A stretch of 64,000 nucleotides of DNA from Limnephilus marmoratus (taxonomy: Eukaryota > Arthropoda > Insecta > Trichoptera > Limnephilidae): assembly GCA_917880885.1 (NCBI GenBank), contig OU862916.1, positions 46,164,831 to 46,228,830 of the forward strand, in the 5' to 3' direction. The notes beneath the pieces are model-generated. The model had not been told where the DNA came from and searched no databases. It saw nothing but the letters and a program-made list of their open reading frames with translations. Below, one piece after another: positions 20,536 through 31,312 of this stretch (the first letter of the stretch is position 1; every line of letters begins with the position of its first letter). Both the position numbers and the translations under genes were made by a program.

Positions 20536-21748
20536 CATCATGTTCTCTCTCTCTGGTTTCAATCCTGGGATTGGTTTGCAGCAATTTCCTTTAGTTTCCT
20601 CTTCCATTCTTCCCTGTCTTGTGCGGCTCTTTTGAGGTCTGCATATGATAAGCAGCGCACGTCCACCAGCAGGTCCTCCAGGTACTCTCGGCGTGGGCAT
20701 CCCCTAGAGTTTGTCCCCTCGGTCATACCCTCCATTATGGAATGCAAGAGGCCTTCTTGTCGTATTACATGGCCGATCCATCTTGCACGCCTTTCGGACA
20801 AGGTCCTGAGCAGGTGCCTTCCTCCTTCGATTCTTTGGAGAACCTCCTCATTTGTAATGTGGTCTCTTCAGGAAATTCCTAATAGTTTTCTATAGGACCA
20901 CATCTCAAAAGCCTCTAGTCTCCGTTTATCTCTTTTGGATAGGCACCATGTTTCGCAGCCGTACATCAAGATACTCCATACATAGGTCTTGATGAGGAGT
21001 ATTCTCAGCTTTAGGTCTATATTATTTGATTCAATTATTTTCGACCTTTTATTGAAAGCAAGCCTAGCCTGGTGTATACGGCTATCGACATCGCTCTTAG
21101 ACCGACCGTCCCATGTTATTTTGCTCCCGAGATAGACAAACTCCTTGGCGTTCTTTAGTGGAACTCCTGACATCTCTATTCGCATCTGATGTTGTGTTCG
21201 GCCTACAGTCAGCAGCTTTGTTTTGTCTTTATTTATCTTCATGTTATAGTTATTTTGGAGAATGCTTTGCATGGTTGTTAAGGCCTCTTGCAGTTCTTCT
21301 TCGCTTTCAGCAACCAATGCAATATCGTCAGCAAACCTTATCATATCCACCTTTTGCCCGTGTATCTTTACACCTTTTCTGTGACTCATTCTCTCTCTCA
21401 AGTCGTCAATTGCACTTTGTATATAAGCGTTAAAAAGAACAGGTGACAGAGAGCATCCCTGTCTCACCCCTTGTCTTATACTGGCTTCTTTTGTATCATT
21501 GTCACATCTAATTATAGCGGCCTCATTCTTGTATAGCGCCTGGATTATTCGTCTATCTCTATATTTGATATCAATTCTCTTCAGAATCTCGAAGAGTCTT
21601 TTCCATTCTACTTTGTCGAAAGCCTTTTCCAGGTCTATGAATGCGATGAATGTGTTTTGGTTTCTTTTTATTCTTTTTTCAAGTAGTATTCGTAGCGACA
21701 ATATTGCTTCTCTAGTTCCTACACCTCTTCTAAAGCCTACATCATGTT
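20536..21748 (-). mobile_element. 5'-truncated LINE nested in the element, with 9-bp target duplication
   Basis: CATCATGTT flanks the insert at 20536-20544 and 21740-21748. The insert (20545-21739, minus strand) begins inside the reverse transcriptase frame and ends in a (GA)n tail next to the 20536 copy, as expected for target-primed insertion with 5' truncation. It interrupts sequence continuous with the nuclease-like element. Confidence 0.75.
20559..21739 (-). pseudogene. LINE reverse transcriptase fragment
   Basis: The frame 21739-20868 encodes the reverse transcriptase from the fingers on: FRRGVGTREAI, FIDLEKAFDKVEW, the QGCSLSPVLFNAYI block, the catalytic FADD in RFADDIALVAES, KTKLLTVGR, and the thumb-like YLGSKITWDGR and LMYGCETW. 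A frameshift near 20800-20868 separates the C-terminal part (RARWIGHVIRQEGLL ... 20559-20801). The endonuclease domain is missing. The general pattern is of an RTE/Jockey-grade LINE; the clade cannot be fixed by eye. Confidence 0.85.
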
Positions 21749-23408
21749 ACACTCAACTTTATATGGATTCACGCTTTCATATCCTGTTTGGACGTGAGGG
21801 TCCTGGCAAGCGTTGTTCATCCATGGCATCGTCATTCTCAGTGGTGGATGTTCTTGCTGAAAGGGCTCTACGTTGTCTTCATCGTCGTCCTCGGCAACAG
21901 GCACGCTATTGAGGCATCTCCCTTGGCAGTGAAGGCACGCTGCAGAACGGGTCAGCATTGCTTTTCAGCATCCACATTTGCCAATTGCACAATCCTTGGT
22001 GCAGCGGCAAAATATCATTTTCAGTAGGACCTCCGGTGCTGCAGGATCTTCTGTTGTAATTGGCGCCAGGGTGTCTCCTTCGTGTTTCCACCCCCATTCT
22101 TCAGGGGACACCTCAATCCCGAGCCACTGCTGAACTTGGTGGTATGTCCGCCGGGAATGCTGTTTAGCTGCACTCTTTGTTGGAGGGAGGGAGCTGATGT
22201 CAGGCTTCATATTTGCCACGGACCTTGTGAACGACTGGAAGCGGTACTGGTTAAGGGAGGTCTGTCTTTTTGGCGCCGCATATCATTTCAGGAAGCATTT
22301 ATTTCCAGCCTCTTCAACCTCGTCGTGAGTAGAGGAGGGGTTGTAAAAGATCATTGCCGCTTGCTTGATCATTTCTGACTCCAAGTACAATTTTGAAAAG
22401 CCCACCTTGCTTCTCCTGAAATTTGCAGACGTTGTATCGCATCCGGTAAATGGATGTAAAAATATGATGTGTTCAAATCCACGATGCTGCATCTCTTGGG
22501 TGGACAGTGCCAATGTTTTGGTTTTCCCTCGTCCGGGTTTCAGCAACAGAATATCTTAGGTGGGAGGAGTGGAAGTAATCAAAAGGACAGTGAGGCCCAC
22601 ATCCTCACCAAAGACAGCCACAGAGTTGTGAAAGGATAGTTCCACACCAGTCTTCACGATAAGGACGTCAGCATCATCGGTGGCCTGATGAGTCCCATTC
22701 TCCCGAAACTTAGTCTGTAGTAAAGAGATGAACTTACTTTTGTTGGTAGGATTGGATAAAAAATCTTCCTGTTTAACGGGTATTGATTTGTTCCATGTCA
22801 AATTGATGTCGGCTGACCTTCTCAATCTGTATCGTCGCATCTGTTCTTGTGATTTCGTACTATTGACTGGATTTGCGTACCCATCAAATACCACAGTGCG
22901 AGTCATTCCAGGATAGTGGTGGTTGACGTAGGTGATATAACGATCACAAATTGCGGCAACGGAGGCATCTTTTTGCCAAATTACTCTGTATAATATAGAT
23001 AATATGTACAATATGATAGAAATCCTCCGTCCACAACTATGTTCATATGAGACAGTAGAACAGTTTTTTTGGTAGGCTCGAATAGGCTATACAGAACAGA
23101 TTTATTTGTCTTTCGCATACCACTTTCATTGAACAGTGCCAAGGGAAATGGGTCCAACTCATACTCAAAGAATTTCATTAAATCCTCATCTGATCGTTTG
23201 CTTATACACGTCCGCTGAAACAGCAATGTTGGGTCAACTGCAACCTTTTCATCGTGAATTTTTATGGACGAGCTGACAGAAGACATTGAAAATGCCCGAT
23301 CTTTGCGGGACAACTTGATGTCTGAGAATGAGAACCCACTATCGCATTCATTGCCTTTTCACCAACTCGAACAGCATCGTAGCACGTTATTGTAGCATCT
23401 CCGACGAC
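21742..23408 (-). pseudogene. Nuclease-like TGCDTTSA-family gene (broken)
   Basis: Read on the minus strand: VVGDATITCYDAVRVG (from 23408), VAVDPTLLFQR, YPLALF-type block, VDGG, VIWQKDASVAAICDRYITYV, TVVFDGYANP, DADVLIVKTGVE, FLHPFTGCDTTSANFR, then LPPTKSAAKQHSRRTYHQVQ, EEWGWKHEGDTLAPI and a Cys-rich tail (FCRCTKDCAIGKCGC, ACLHCQGRC) before an acidic run. I recognise this order from an abundant, mostly uncharacterised multicopy protein family of arthropods. Acidic DAD and GCDTT motifs recall PIN/XPG nucleases (inference). Breaks: one lost base near 23320, a frame change near 23010, and in-frame stops at 22556, 22283 and 21965. The downstream end is displaced by the LINE. Confidence 0.7.
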
Positions 23409-24078
23409 TAACCTAATCACCCATCACAATAATAATGATTATAAAATGAATTCCACTAATCATCTGTTCGAGAACAACTTACTTGTTCTCTTGCGTGCAA
23501 AAATTAATAAGGAATTTCCCATGAAGAAAAAACCCGTATTAATAATTTGGTAAGAAAAAACAGCTTTTTCTGAAAATGACGACATTTTACGAAAAAATTA
23601 AAATTGCTGTAAATATTTACTGGTTGGAGATATATTTACATATGTATATTCTAAAAGGTAATTAAATTATTTACAACTTTTTTCAAATTAATTTCTTTCT
23701 TGGATGAATATTTTAGACGATATGAAGAAATGTTTGATGAAAAATGTGAGGTAAAATGATTTTTTTCGAAAATATTGACATTTGTGGAGCGTATAACTCA
23801 AAAACGGCTGGGATTTCCAAAATTACGTATAGAATAAAAGTTGTAGATAATTTTATGAACTTTTACTTATTCTAAAAAAGTTTTCCTCTGCAACGCACCG
23901 TTTTTGAGATATAAACGGAAACTCAAAAATCGGGACCTTCCCCCCCCCCCTCCTCCCCCTAGCTCACCACTTTTAGTATGTTAACACCCTAAGCATCCTA
24001 AACAAGTCCTGAAAGAATCGCTTAGGTTCCTGCTCACGCACTCTACACCTCCTTTTAGACCATTCGTTTACTGGACTA
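23131..24078 (-). repeat. Right long inverted repeat
   Basis: Reverse complement of 19582-20529. Differs by substitutions and small indels, e.g. an extra segment near 24045-24060 and a missing one near the C-rich run at about 23941-23956. Confidence 0.85.
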
Positions 24079-24081
24079 TAG

Positions 24082-24594
24082 TTGGAACCAATTCATGATG
24101 CCCTCTCAGCCAACGATAGGTCGGGTGTATCTTTAACTTTCATTTACCTGACCTATTTTCATAGAAGAAAAAATGTGATCTCCATTTTGAAAAGATTCGT
24201 TATTAAACCTATCTAGACATCTTAAAAGGTTAGGTGCGACGCGCACAATGTTTGCAACTTGTGTTTAAGCAATAACATTGTTTGGCAATAATATTATCAG
24301 TCGGAATGTATAAATTGACATACAGGAGTATTAAATACTCATAATTTTTTTATACTTAAAAAAATAAATTAATTGAGCTTAGCATTCCAGAGAAAAAAAT
24401 AGAAATTAACATTCGTAAACGAAAAAAAAATCTTGAAAAAACTGTATTTAAATGTTATAATAATGCTAAAACATTAATTTTCATCTCAAATTAACAAACT
24501 TCGGCAACTCTCTTTCTCTTCCCTTCCCGTTTTACCGACTCATTACACGCCTTAATTGTATTCTCATGGAATTTTGTATTTATCACCCAATATA
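24082..24594. other. AT-rich stretch, nothing recognised
   Basis: No gene or shared repeat recognised. Confidence 0.35.
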
Positions 24595-25105
24595 TGAGGA
24601 CTGTCCGTAAAATAAGTTCTCTCAATCTTGCAACATTGGCGTCTAGCCTGGTTTCCCTACGCCAAATCCCCACCATGTTGCACCCTCTGTGACGCTTAGT
24701 CTCGGCGTGGCAGCCATTCGCGATTGAGATTCCACTCGCTGCACCCGCCACGTGTGAGTTACGCTCTGTAATTCATTTTTAAACTTTGCTTCGGCGAATC
24801 TGAATGACGCTACTCGAATTGTTCCTTTTCGCATTCATGCACTTTTTTCCGCACACTTTGTATAGCTGAGAATGAATTTATACCGGGATTTTGTTTTTTG
24901 CACAAAGAAACTAATTAAAGAGCGTAAATCACTCCTGGGAACGGACGGAAGCTCCATCGCGAACGGCTGCCACGCCGAGACTAAGTGTCGCAGAGAGTGC
25001 AGCGTGGTGGGGATTTGGCGTACACGCCAGTGTTGCCGGATCTCGCGAAAAAGTGTTCCACGCGATCGCTGCACCTTGGAGACTTTATTTTACGGACAGC
25101 CCTCG
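24595..25105. mobile_element. 511-bp MITE with TA target duplication
   Basis: TA at 24593-24594 and 25106-25107. TIRs open with GAGGACTGTCCGTAAAATAA on the left and GAGGGCTGTCCGTAAAATAA on the right (minus strand) and extend over 150 bp with gaps (ACGCCAAATCCCCACCA and CTTAGTCTCGGCGTGGCAGC in both arms). TA duplications are typical of Tc1/mariner elements. No transposase frame. Confidence 0.75.
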
Positions 25106-25107
25106 TA

Positions 25108-25432
25108 CAAATAAATAAATAAATTATCCTCATTTTCAAACTTTTGCTAACCTACAATTATTGTACCTACTCACAACAAGAAATAACTTTAATTATGGCC
25201 TGTATGTAGTCAGACCCGCATTGGATATCACTGTAATAAGGTTATGTATGTGTGTACGTATGTGTGTTAGGGCGGGGAAGGGCCGTATCAGCGTGCCTTT
25301 GACAAATTGGCAGGGTCGAGCGCCCCGCGGCCCCACGGGTGGTTAGGGGAAGGGGTGAGGGTGGCTTCTCGCCCCCCGCCCACCGACCCCCGCGACCTGT
25401 TGACTGCTTCTGCTGGCCTTGTAAAACATGAG
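25108..25432. other. Stretch with a GC-rich block
   Basis: 25265-25400 is strongly GC-rich (CGCCCCGCGGCCCCACGGG) in an AT-rich region, with CpG dinucleotides. No frame or motif recognised. It may be the 5' side of the adjacent LINE remnant or a fragment of another element. Confidence 0.35.
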
Positions 25433-25825
25433 ATCTCGAATAGACGAGCGATAAGGAAAAATAGCAGTTATATAGTAACCTTTTGACGCAGACATTATAA
25501 CAATGAGCTCCATACTTTGTTTAAGGAGCTAAACGTCGGAAAATTTATAAAACTGGGAAGACTTCGATTGCTAGGTCATGTGGAGAGAATGACCGAGCAT
25601 CAAGCACCAAAGTCCCTGCTGAACTCAAGACCAATAGGGCGAAGGAGCCTGGGAAGACCAAGACTAAGATGGAGCGAAAACATCCTCAAAGACATATCTA
25701 CCTTGGAGCTTCTAAACTGGAGAGAGCTGGCACAAAACCCGAGATGAGTGGAAGACTTTTGAGGAGGCCAAGACCCACCAGGCGTTGTAGAGCCAATAGT
25801 GATGATTACGATGATATAGTCACCA
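25433..25825 (+). pseudogene. LINE reverse transcriptase C-terminal fragment
   Basis: Encodes NELHTLFKELNVGKF, GRLRLLGHVERM, GRRSLGRPRLRWSENIL and LNWRELAQNPR, the post-reverse-transcriptase region of LINEs related to those at 16105 and 20559. A stop upstream of NELHTLF and a frameshift after RELAQN break the frame. The end GTGATGATTACGATGAT is a decayed GAT-type tail. Confidence 0.7.
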
Positions 25826-25870
25826 ACCTGACGAAGACGTATAAATTTGCATTTTGTGGCAGATGGGAAA

Positions 25871-26292
25871 GGCCTCCATGGTCTAGTGGTGAAGTCTCTC
25901 GACCAGCAATCCGAAGGTTGCGGGTTCTAATCCGAGGTCTGGCTAGGGTGGAACCCGAGCGTCTCGGTTCGAGCCATTTGCGAGTAGGAAGCAGGTTGCG
26001 CGTTCGAATTTTTTTGCGCGCTCGGGCCATTCGCGAATCGGGAGCTGCTCCAAGAACTCAAGTACTTTTAAAAAGAAGCACGACTCGGAGGCCTCCGGAA
26101 AAATGCAGAACTTACCCATCAATTTGCAGCACGTTCCAGAGCGGGAGATACTCACAATATAGCCCTGGTGTAAGACTACCTTTCAGAAATGAAAAATTCC
26201 TCACAACATACCCCATTTGAGGATGCCATAGTATCACTGGCCCCAGGCGGTTGGGTGCAGTTGTTGCTCTTTTGCGGTATTCACATTAAAAA
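25871..26292 (+). mobile_element. SINE1 copy, diverged, with duplicated head
   Basis: tRNA-like head with box A TGGTCTAGTGG and box B GGGTTCTAATCC. Further box-B-like pieces (GCGTTCGAATT; GGTTCGAGCC) up to about 26040 suggest head duplication. Body and 3' end (CACAACATACCCCATTTGAG, GTTGTTGCTCTTTTGCGG, TATTCACATTAAAAAA) follow, with an internal deletion of the middle. Confidence 0.6.
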
Positions 26293-27130
26293 AGATAGAT
26301 TACTAAATTTTTATTTTTTTATTTAAGATTTTAAAACTAAAAACTGAATAAGATCGCTGTCATCAGAACCAGCTTCTAGGGATGATATCCTCCTCTACTT
26401 CAATACCTTTTTTAGAAAAGAAAGGAAAGAGTGAACATAATTCTTGGTGGTCATAATATTTTCCTGGCTATTTATTTAAAAACTTACCCGTTACTAAAGG
26501 TGTGTCTAATAGAATTCTCTTTCGACACAACCATTATGCAGTCAGCTACATATAATAAATATTCAATTTTATAAGAAAAACTCTCTTTTCATAAATATAT
26601 ATTTTTTTTTTTTTCTTCAAGATATAATAAATACACTTATACATAATTGTTTAGCTCTCACCAAAATATTACCTTGCATAATGCTCTTTTGGGTCACATC
26701 ATTTTCCAAATAAGTAGTTTTCATTTAAGTAAAAAGGCAAAAATTAAAATTTCATTACTAGCAAATAAACTTTTGAAGAAGAAAGTCAATACTGACCATT
26801 CAATATTGAACCCAGAACAATTTAAAAAAAACCTCGACTTTACAGAAACGAGCGGTTCGTTTATTAGATTCTCCTATGTTAACCAATGGGAATGCCATCT
26901 TTGTTCTACTGGTATTTTAATGGAAGATGCTCCATCATTGATTCCTTCTGTGTCAGTGCATAGTCGGGAAACATGCCAAACGCGCGCCCAACATGTGTAA
27001 ACAGTTGACATTTGTCACATGAAATGGGTCGTTTTTACGACTCGTTCTTAAGTTCAGCAGGAACGATTTTTCGACCTCTGTTTTTCCTTCCTCCTCCCTC
27101 CCACAACATGGTTCTCTTGAAAATCCAGGA
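26293..27130. other. Non-coding stretch, one unexplained frame
   Basis: An open frame of 117 codons at 26647-27000 (plus) shows a single CxxC (ECHLC) and no family I recognise. Probably chance. Otherwise AT-rich. Confidence 0.3.
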
Positions 27131-27554
27131 TTTTTTTTTTTTTTTTTTTTTACAGTGAATACCGCACAAGAATCTCAACTGCTCCCGTCTGGAGCCAGTG
27201 AGACTATGGCATCCCCAATTGGGGTATGTTGTGAGGCTGAAGGTAGTGGGGAGGGGAAGGAGGTGGGGAAGATAAAGGTTGGGAAATACCTGGCTATTCA
27301 GATCTGGTCACTAAACACGGCTAAAGCCATTTTCAAGCAACGTTTCAATTCTGAATGGTGGTCTTACACCAGGGCGATACTGATAGTATCTTCCACTCTG
27401 GAACATGCCGCAAATATACTATATATTATTTTAAATGAATCAATTGTGAAATAACACAAATTAATCAAATAAAATTTATTTGCGCATGCCGGGTTCGAAC
27501 CCGCGACCTCCGGAATGTGAGTCAAGAGTCTTAGCCACTGGACTACGGAGGTCG
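27131..27554 (-). mobile_element. SINE1 copy (minus strand), well preserved
   Basis: Poly(T) at 27131-27151 marks the 3' tail. Head at 27480-27554 (box B GGGTTCGAACCCG; box A TAGTCCAGTGG on the minus strand). Very similar to the copies at 19105 and 48919. Confidence 0.85.
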
Positions 27555-27574
27555 TAGGACTGGACTAGGATTAC

Positions 27575-27676
27575 TTATTTTCCACAAAAAACCCTCCACC
27601 CAGCATACTTAAAGATGACTAAGAGAAATTATTTTCCTCAAGGACTCTTTTATGGAGCTAATGTCTAAAAAAAACT
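27575..27676 (+). repeat. SINE2 3'-end fragment
   Basis: AAAACCCTCCACCCAGCATA, AAAGATGACTAAGAGAAATT, ATTTTCCTCAAGGACTC and GGAGCTAATGTCT before poly(A): the diverged 3' hairpin of SINE2, directly beside the SINE1 head. Confidence 0.55.
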
Positions 27677-28484
27677 GCTTTCTAACTATCCATTTAAATG
27701 TAGGTATTGTTCAAAGCCATTAAGATTTTTTCTATTACCCTACTCCGCTTCTCCGGCATATAGACAGATGATCCGTAGTCTGTTCCACGCCATATTCCCC
27801 GGAACTCGGTTGTTGAAGCGGAAAGGACGGAAAAACACTAATTTCACCCTTGTGAACGGCGCGGGCGGTCTCAGATAAGCGAGCTTTTCTACTCCTAACT
27901 CTCGTATATGCCAGGCAAATAATGTAAACCGCCCATTAAACCAACGTTAATTATATCTAAGTAGGAGGGTTGCATTGTGATATGGGTCCGTTTTTTGTTA
28001 TGGTTTAATAATGTTATTACATGCCATAATTTTATTCACATTTGTCAAAACGTCAAGAGGGATTACAAAATCTGTCAAGAAATTTTATTATTGAGAAATA
28101 TTTTTTTTTGTCGGTGTCTGTGTGTATTTGTTTTTCTTGATGGAATGCACGATGAAGGAATGAAAAAAAATCTTCTTTCGATCTTCGGTTATTTTAAAGT
28201 TTAAACAAAACATAAACTTTTAGAAAGTACGTTTTAGTCCAGTAGTTTAGTACATGATTGAAAAAAAAAATTTTCGAACTCGTTCGACTTTGGATTTTTT
28301 TCCGATCTCTGGAGCAAAAATTCTGATTTTTTGCCAAATTTCACCACGAAGGTCTAATTTTTCTGCAACAAATATTCAAAACTTTTTTTAAGAATACTTA
28401 ATTTGCTATTATTTACAGCTGTTCAAAATTAATCAAATTTTCATATAGATCTATTTTATGAAATTTTATGTCATGCCTAACAAG
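27677..28484. other. Non-coding stretch, nothing recognised
   Basis: A moderately GC-rich part at 27770-27890; no gene or shared repeat recognised. Confidence 0.3.
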
Positions 28485-28995
28485 GGTACTTAACCAGATG
28501 TTGAGGGAGACCTTTTGATCTCTTTTGCAGGACTATCGGAACATTGCCTTGCAGCGCAGTGGTAGGGTTGGATACAAACTTCGGTAGGCACTCCTGGACA
28601 CACTGTCCCCGGATTCCACCCCCCCCCCACTCATACCTTTTTCCTTCCCATAACTTTTTCTCCTTCCCTTCTGTAATGTTAGGATACAACGTAAGTTCGA
28701 TGTCTCAGTTTATTGGTAATATTATAAAGGATTCAAGTAGTATTGTTTTTATGTCAATAGTAGCGACTGATTACTAAGGCTTCTAGAATAGATCTGAGCG
28801 GCGGCGAACCCGTCGGCTGTTCTCATGTACCGAGAGCCCGCCCGTCAATCTTCGGAAACCCGAACGTTTCCGAGCGGGGATGATATACGAACACATCTAC
28901 AATTACATACACTACACTTTCCTTAAAAAGACACCATCTCCAAAGATGACATAGGCCCTGAAGGATTGTTTTTTATTCAGGGCCTTCTGTAAAGG
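28485..28995 (+). repeat. SINE2 fragments (middle, then 3' end)
   Basis: 28540-28690 matches the SINE2 middle (CTTGCAGCGCAGTGGTAGG, CTCCTGGACACACTGTCCCC). 28917-28995 matches the 3' hairpin (CATCTCCAAAGATGACATAG, GCCCTGAAGGATTG, TTCAGGGCCTTCTGT). The 230 bp between are unrelated, so the copy is interrupted or there are two fragments. Confidence 0.5.
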
Positions 28996-29302
28996 AAAAT
29001 AAAGTAGAGGTTTCAAAAACCTTTCCCAGGATGAACCTCCTCACCCATGTGAATGCTATAACTCCGCTTTTGATCCAAATGTTTATAAATATATATTTAT
29101 ATACATTTAGGTACCCATATATTTTTTGCCGCATCAATATTTTTGAATGAAAATGTTTTCTTCTCACGGATTAGTTAATAAAGTAAGTTTTATATGCACT
29201 ATGATGCACTTACATTTTACATTCCTCATCATTATCATAATACGCTTCTTTGGATTACTTGATCAAATTTAAATGGCATACCTACATTTCTTTAGAAAAT
29301 AC

Positions 29303-29800
29303 TAGCTGACCCGGCGACTTCGTACCGCCTCAGAATCAATAACTGTTGTGTTAACTTATAATTTATGATTTATAATTTTTGTGATTTTATTACCTTTCCA
29401 CTTTTATGTATACGTGTGACAGAGATTTATTATAATTATTGTATTTTTCCTTTGGAGGGGTTTAACCCATTTATGTTTAAGAACAAAAGGAAAACAATCA
29501 GCGCACTGACATTCGACTTTTTTGAATTTTTAGAATTCACTCACTACTCAATATTATACTTATCACATTATTTCTGCAGCTCTTTCAAAAGACGAGAATT
29601 CGTTCCTTACAAAATGTATGAGGAAAAGAATTTTCTTCATAAATATTTTTTTCGTAGATTTTTCTGATGTTTTAATAGCTATTCTGCTATTCGGGGCGGA
29701 GATAAATCCAACAAATCAAAGATCATAAAAATCGGTCCAGCCGTTCTCGAGTTATAAATTGTGCACCTAACCCGACTTTTTTATATTTTAAGATATATTC
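29303..29800 (+). repeat. Conserved insect interspersed repeat (LINE-like remnant)
   Basis: Starts ACTAGCTGACCCGGCGACTT and contains AAAAATCGGTCCAGCCGTTC and TCGAGTTATAAATTGTGCAC before a T/A-rich end. I know these two end motifs as abundant in arthropod genomes, probably RTE- or Proto2-type LINE remnants. No coding frame survives. Confidence 0.5.
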
Positions 29801-30395
29801 AGTACAGTGATGGTGCACTATCACGACAGCTGTGTCTAAGGAAGCAATAACGTAATGGCGTGCCGTGTTTTATTATTAATATTGACAATAATTTCATGAT
29901 GAACCAATTTAAAGTTATAGTCTCATAAGTCGTAATATCATAAACAAGCGGGGATTGACGAAAACCGAATATTTGTTCAATTCTGAACGCTCCGAGTAAC
30001 CTCAATAAGCCTCTGATCAATTTTATTACACCATAAGACTTTTATTTTATTATTAAGTTCGTAATAGGTCTTTAATATTCTTTGTTTTTCTTTGTAATGC
30101 CTCAAGCCGACAATTCACAAAAATCGTACCCACCATTTTTCCACCTATTATTGCTACTGCAAATAACGTTTATTTTTTACGGCAACCCCTGCAAAATGCT
30201 CAAAGCTAATTATAATGATACTTAGCATAAAAGCTTTCAATGCTTATTAATTGCAATGCTTGGTTAACTTGAGCAAGCTCCAAGAATTCCCATCATTATT
30301 TATTCAGGGGAGTACAAATTGAGTATAAATTTGTCTTCAATATATAAAAATTATTGTTTCTTTGTTTATCCCTTATACGAGTACTTTCCTTAACT
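29801..30395. other. AT-rich stretch, nothing recognised
   Basis: No gene or shared repeat recognised. Confidence 0.35.
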
Positions 30396-30820
30396 CGCCG
30401 TCTTGGTCTAGGTCTACGGGTAAGTCACTTGATTCACAATCTGAAGGTCGCGGGATCGAATCCCGGTGTGCACAAATAAATTTTATTTGATTAATTTGTG
30501 TTATTTCACAATTAATTTCAATTAATTCATTTAAAAATAATATATAGTGTATTTGCGGCATGTTCCAGAGTGGAAGATACTCTCAGTGTCGCCCTGGTGC
30601 AAGACCACCATTCAGAATTGAAACTTTGCTTGAAATGGCTTAAGGCATGTTTGGTTACCAGATCTGGATAGCCTTGTTCTTCTCCACCTTCCCTTTCCTC
30701 ATCTTCTTCCCCTCTCCACTGCCTTCAGCCTCACAAGATACCCCAATTGGCGATGCCGTGGTCTCACTGGCTCCAGACGGGAGCAGCTGGGACTCTTGTG
30801 AGGTATTCACATAAAAAAAA
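30396..30820 (+). mobile_element. SINE1 copy (plus strand)
   Basis: tRNA-like head (TTGGTCTAGGTCTACGGGTA; box B GGGATCGAATCCC), body (TTTATTTGATTAATTTGTG, GCCCTGGTGCAAGACCACC), C/T-rich tract, CCCAATTGGCGATGCCGTGG, and poly(A) at 30812-30820. Confidence 0.8.
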
Positions 30821-31312
30821 CATTCAACCGATTACGATGAAATATTGGTAAGTTGTTGTATATATAATGGTGAGCTCTGGCGTCATGAAATTTGTATAAA
30901 AATTTACAATAGAAGGCGCGCAATTTGTTTGAAAAATGTGTATATCATATAATTCAGGGAGAGAAGACGGGAGGGGGAAAGAAATCCGGGAGGGAAGGCG
31001 TCATAGGACGTGGGATGGGAAGGTGACGCGGTAGGGGAACGGAGACGGGAATGGGGATACAAAGAGCAGGAGGAGGGATTTCAAAGGAGACATTGTAGCG
31101 GTAGGAGATAGTAGGGAAAAATTTGGAAAATCCATGCCTTTCACATGGAGAGCTGTCGGAACATCGGAAAAAATTCTAATGTATCGTGTACGCACGAAAC
31201 GGAAAAACAAAAAATATTGTGTATCCAAAACACTTCAATAAACAGAAACAAAATACAAACTTTTTCTTTCTTTGGGTGGCATTGCAACGCATGCCGGGTA
31301 CTAGCTAGTAGT
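30821..31312 (+). repeat. RepX copy 2, joined to SINE1
   Basis: Begins directly after the SINE1 poly(A) with CATTCAACCGATTACGATGA, continues with GAGCTCTGGCGTCATGAAAT and a purine-rich tract (30957-31090), and ends GGCATTGCAACGCATGCCGG, then CTAGCTAGTA. The same SINE1-RepX junction occurs at 19104/19105 in opposite orientation. Confidence 0.65.

Larger units (their letters stand above)
19582..24078 (-). mobile_element. 4.5-kb element with 948-bp inverted repeats and a nuclease-like gene
   Basis: Arms 19582-20529 and 23131-24078 are inverted copies, each spanning 948 bp with small compensating indels. Both end in TAGTCCAGTAAA, and TAG flanks both sides (19579-19581, 24079-24081), compatible with a 3-bp target duplication. 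Between the arms lie the rest of a decayed minus-strand gene (21749-23130) and a nested LINE fragment (20545-21739). The arms hold about 670 bp of non-coding DNA plus the 5' part of the gene. No transposase of a named superfamily is visible; the gene may be cargo or may itself drive movement. Confidence 0.65.

Noticed and set aside
26647..27000. 117-codon frame as a host exon
   Set aside because: No recognisable domain, splice context or repeat evidence; one CxxC is not enough.
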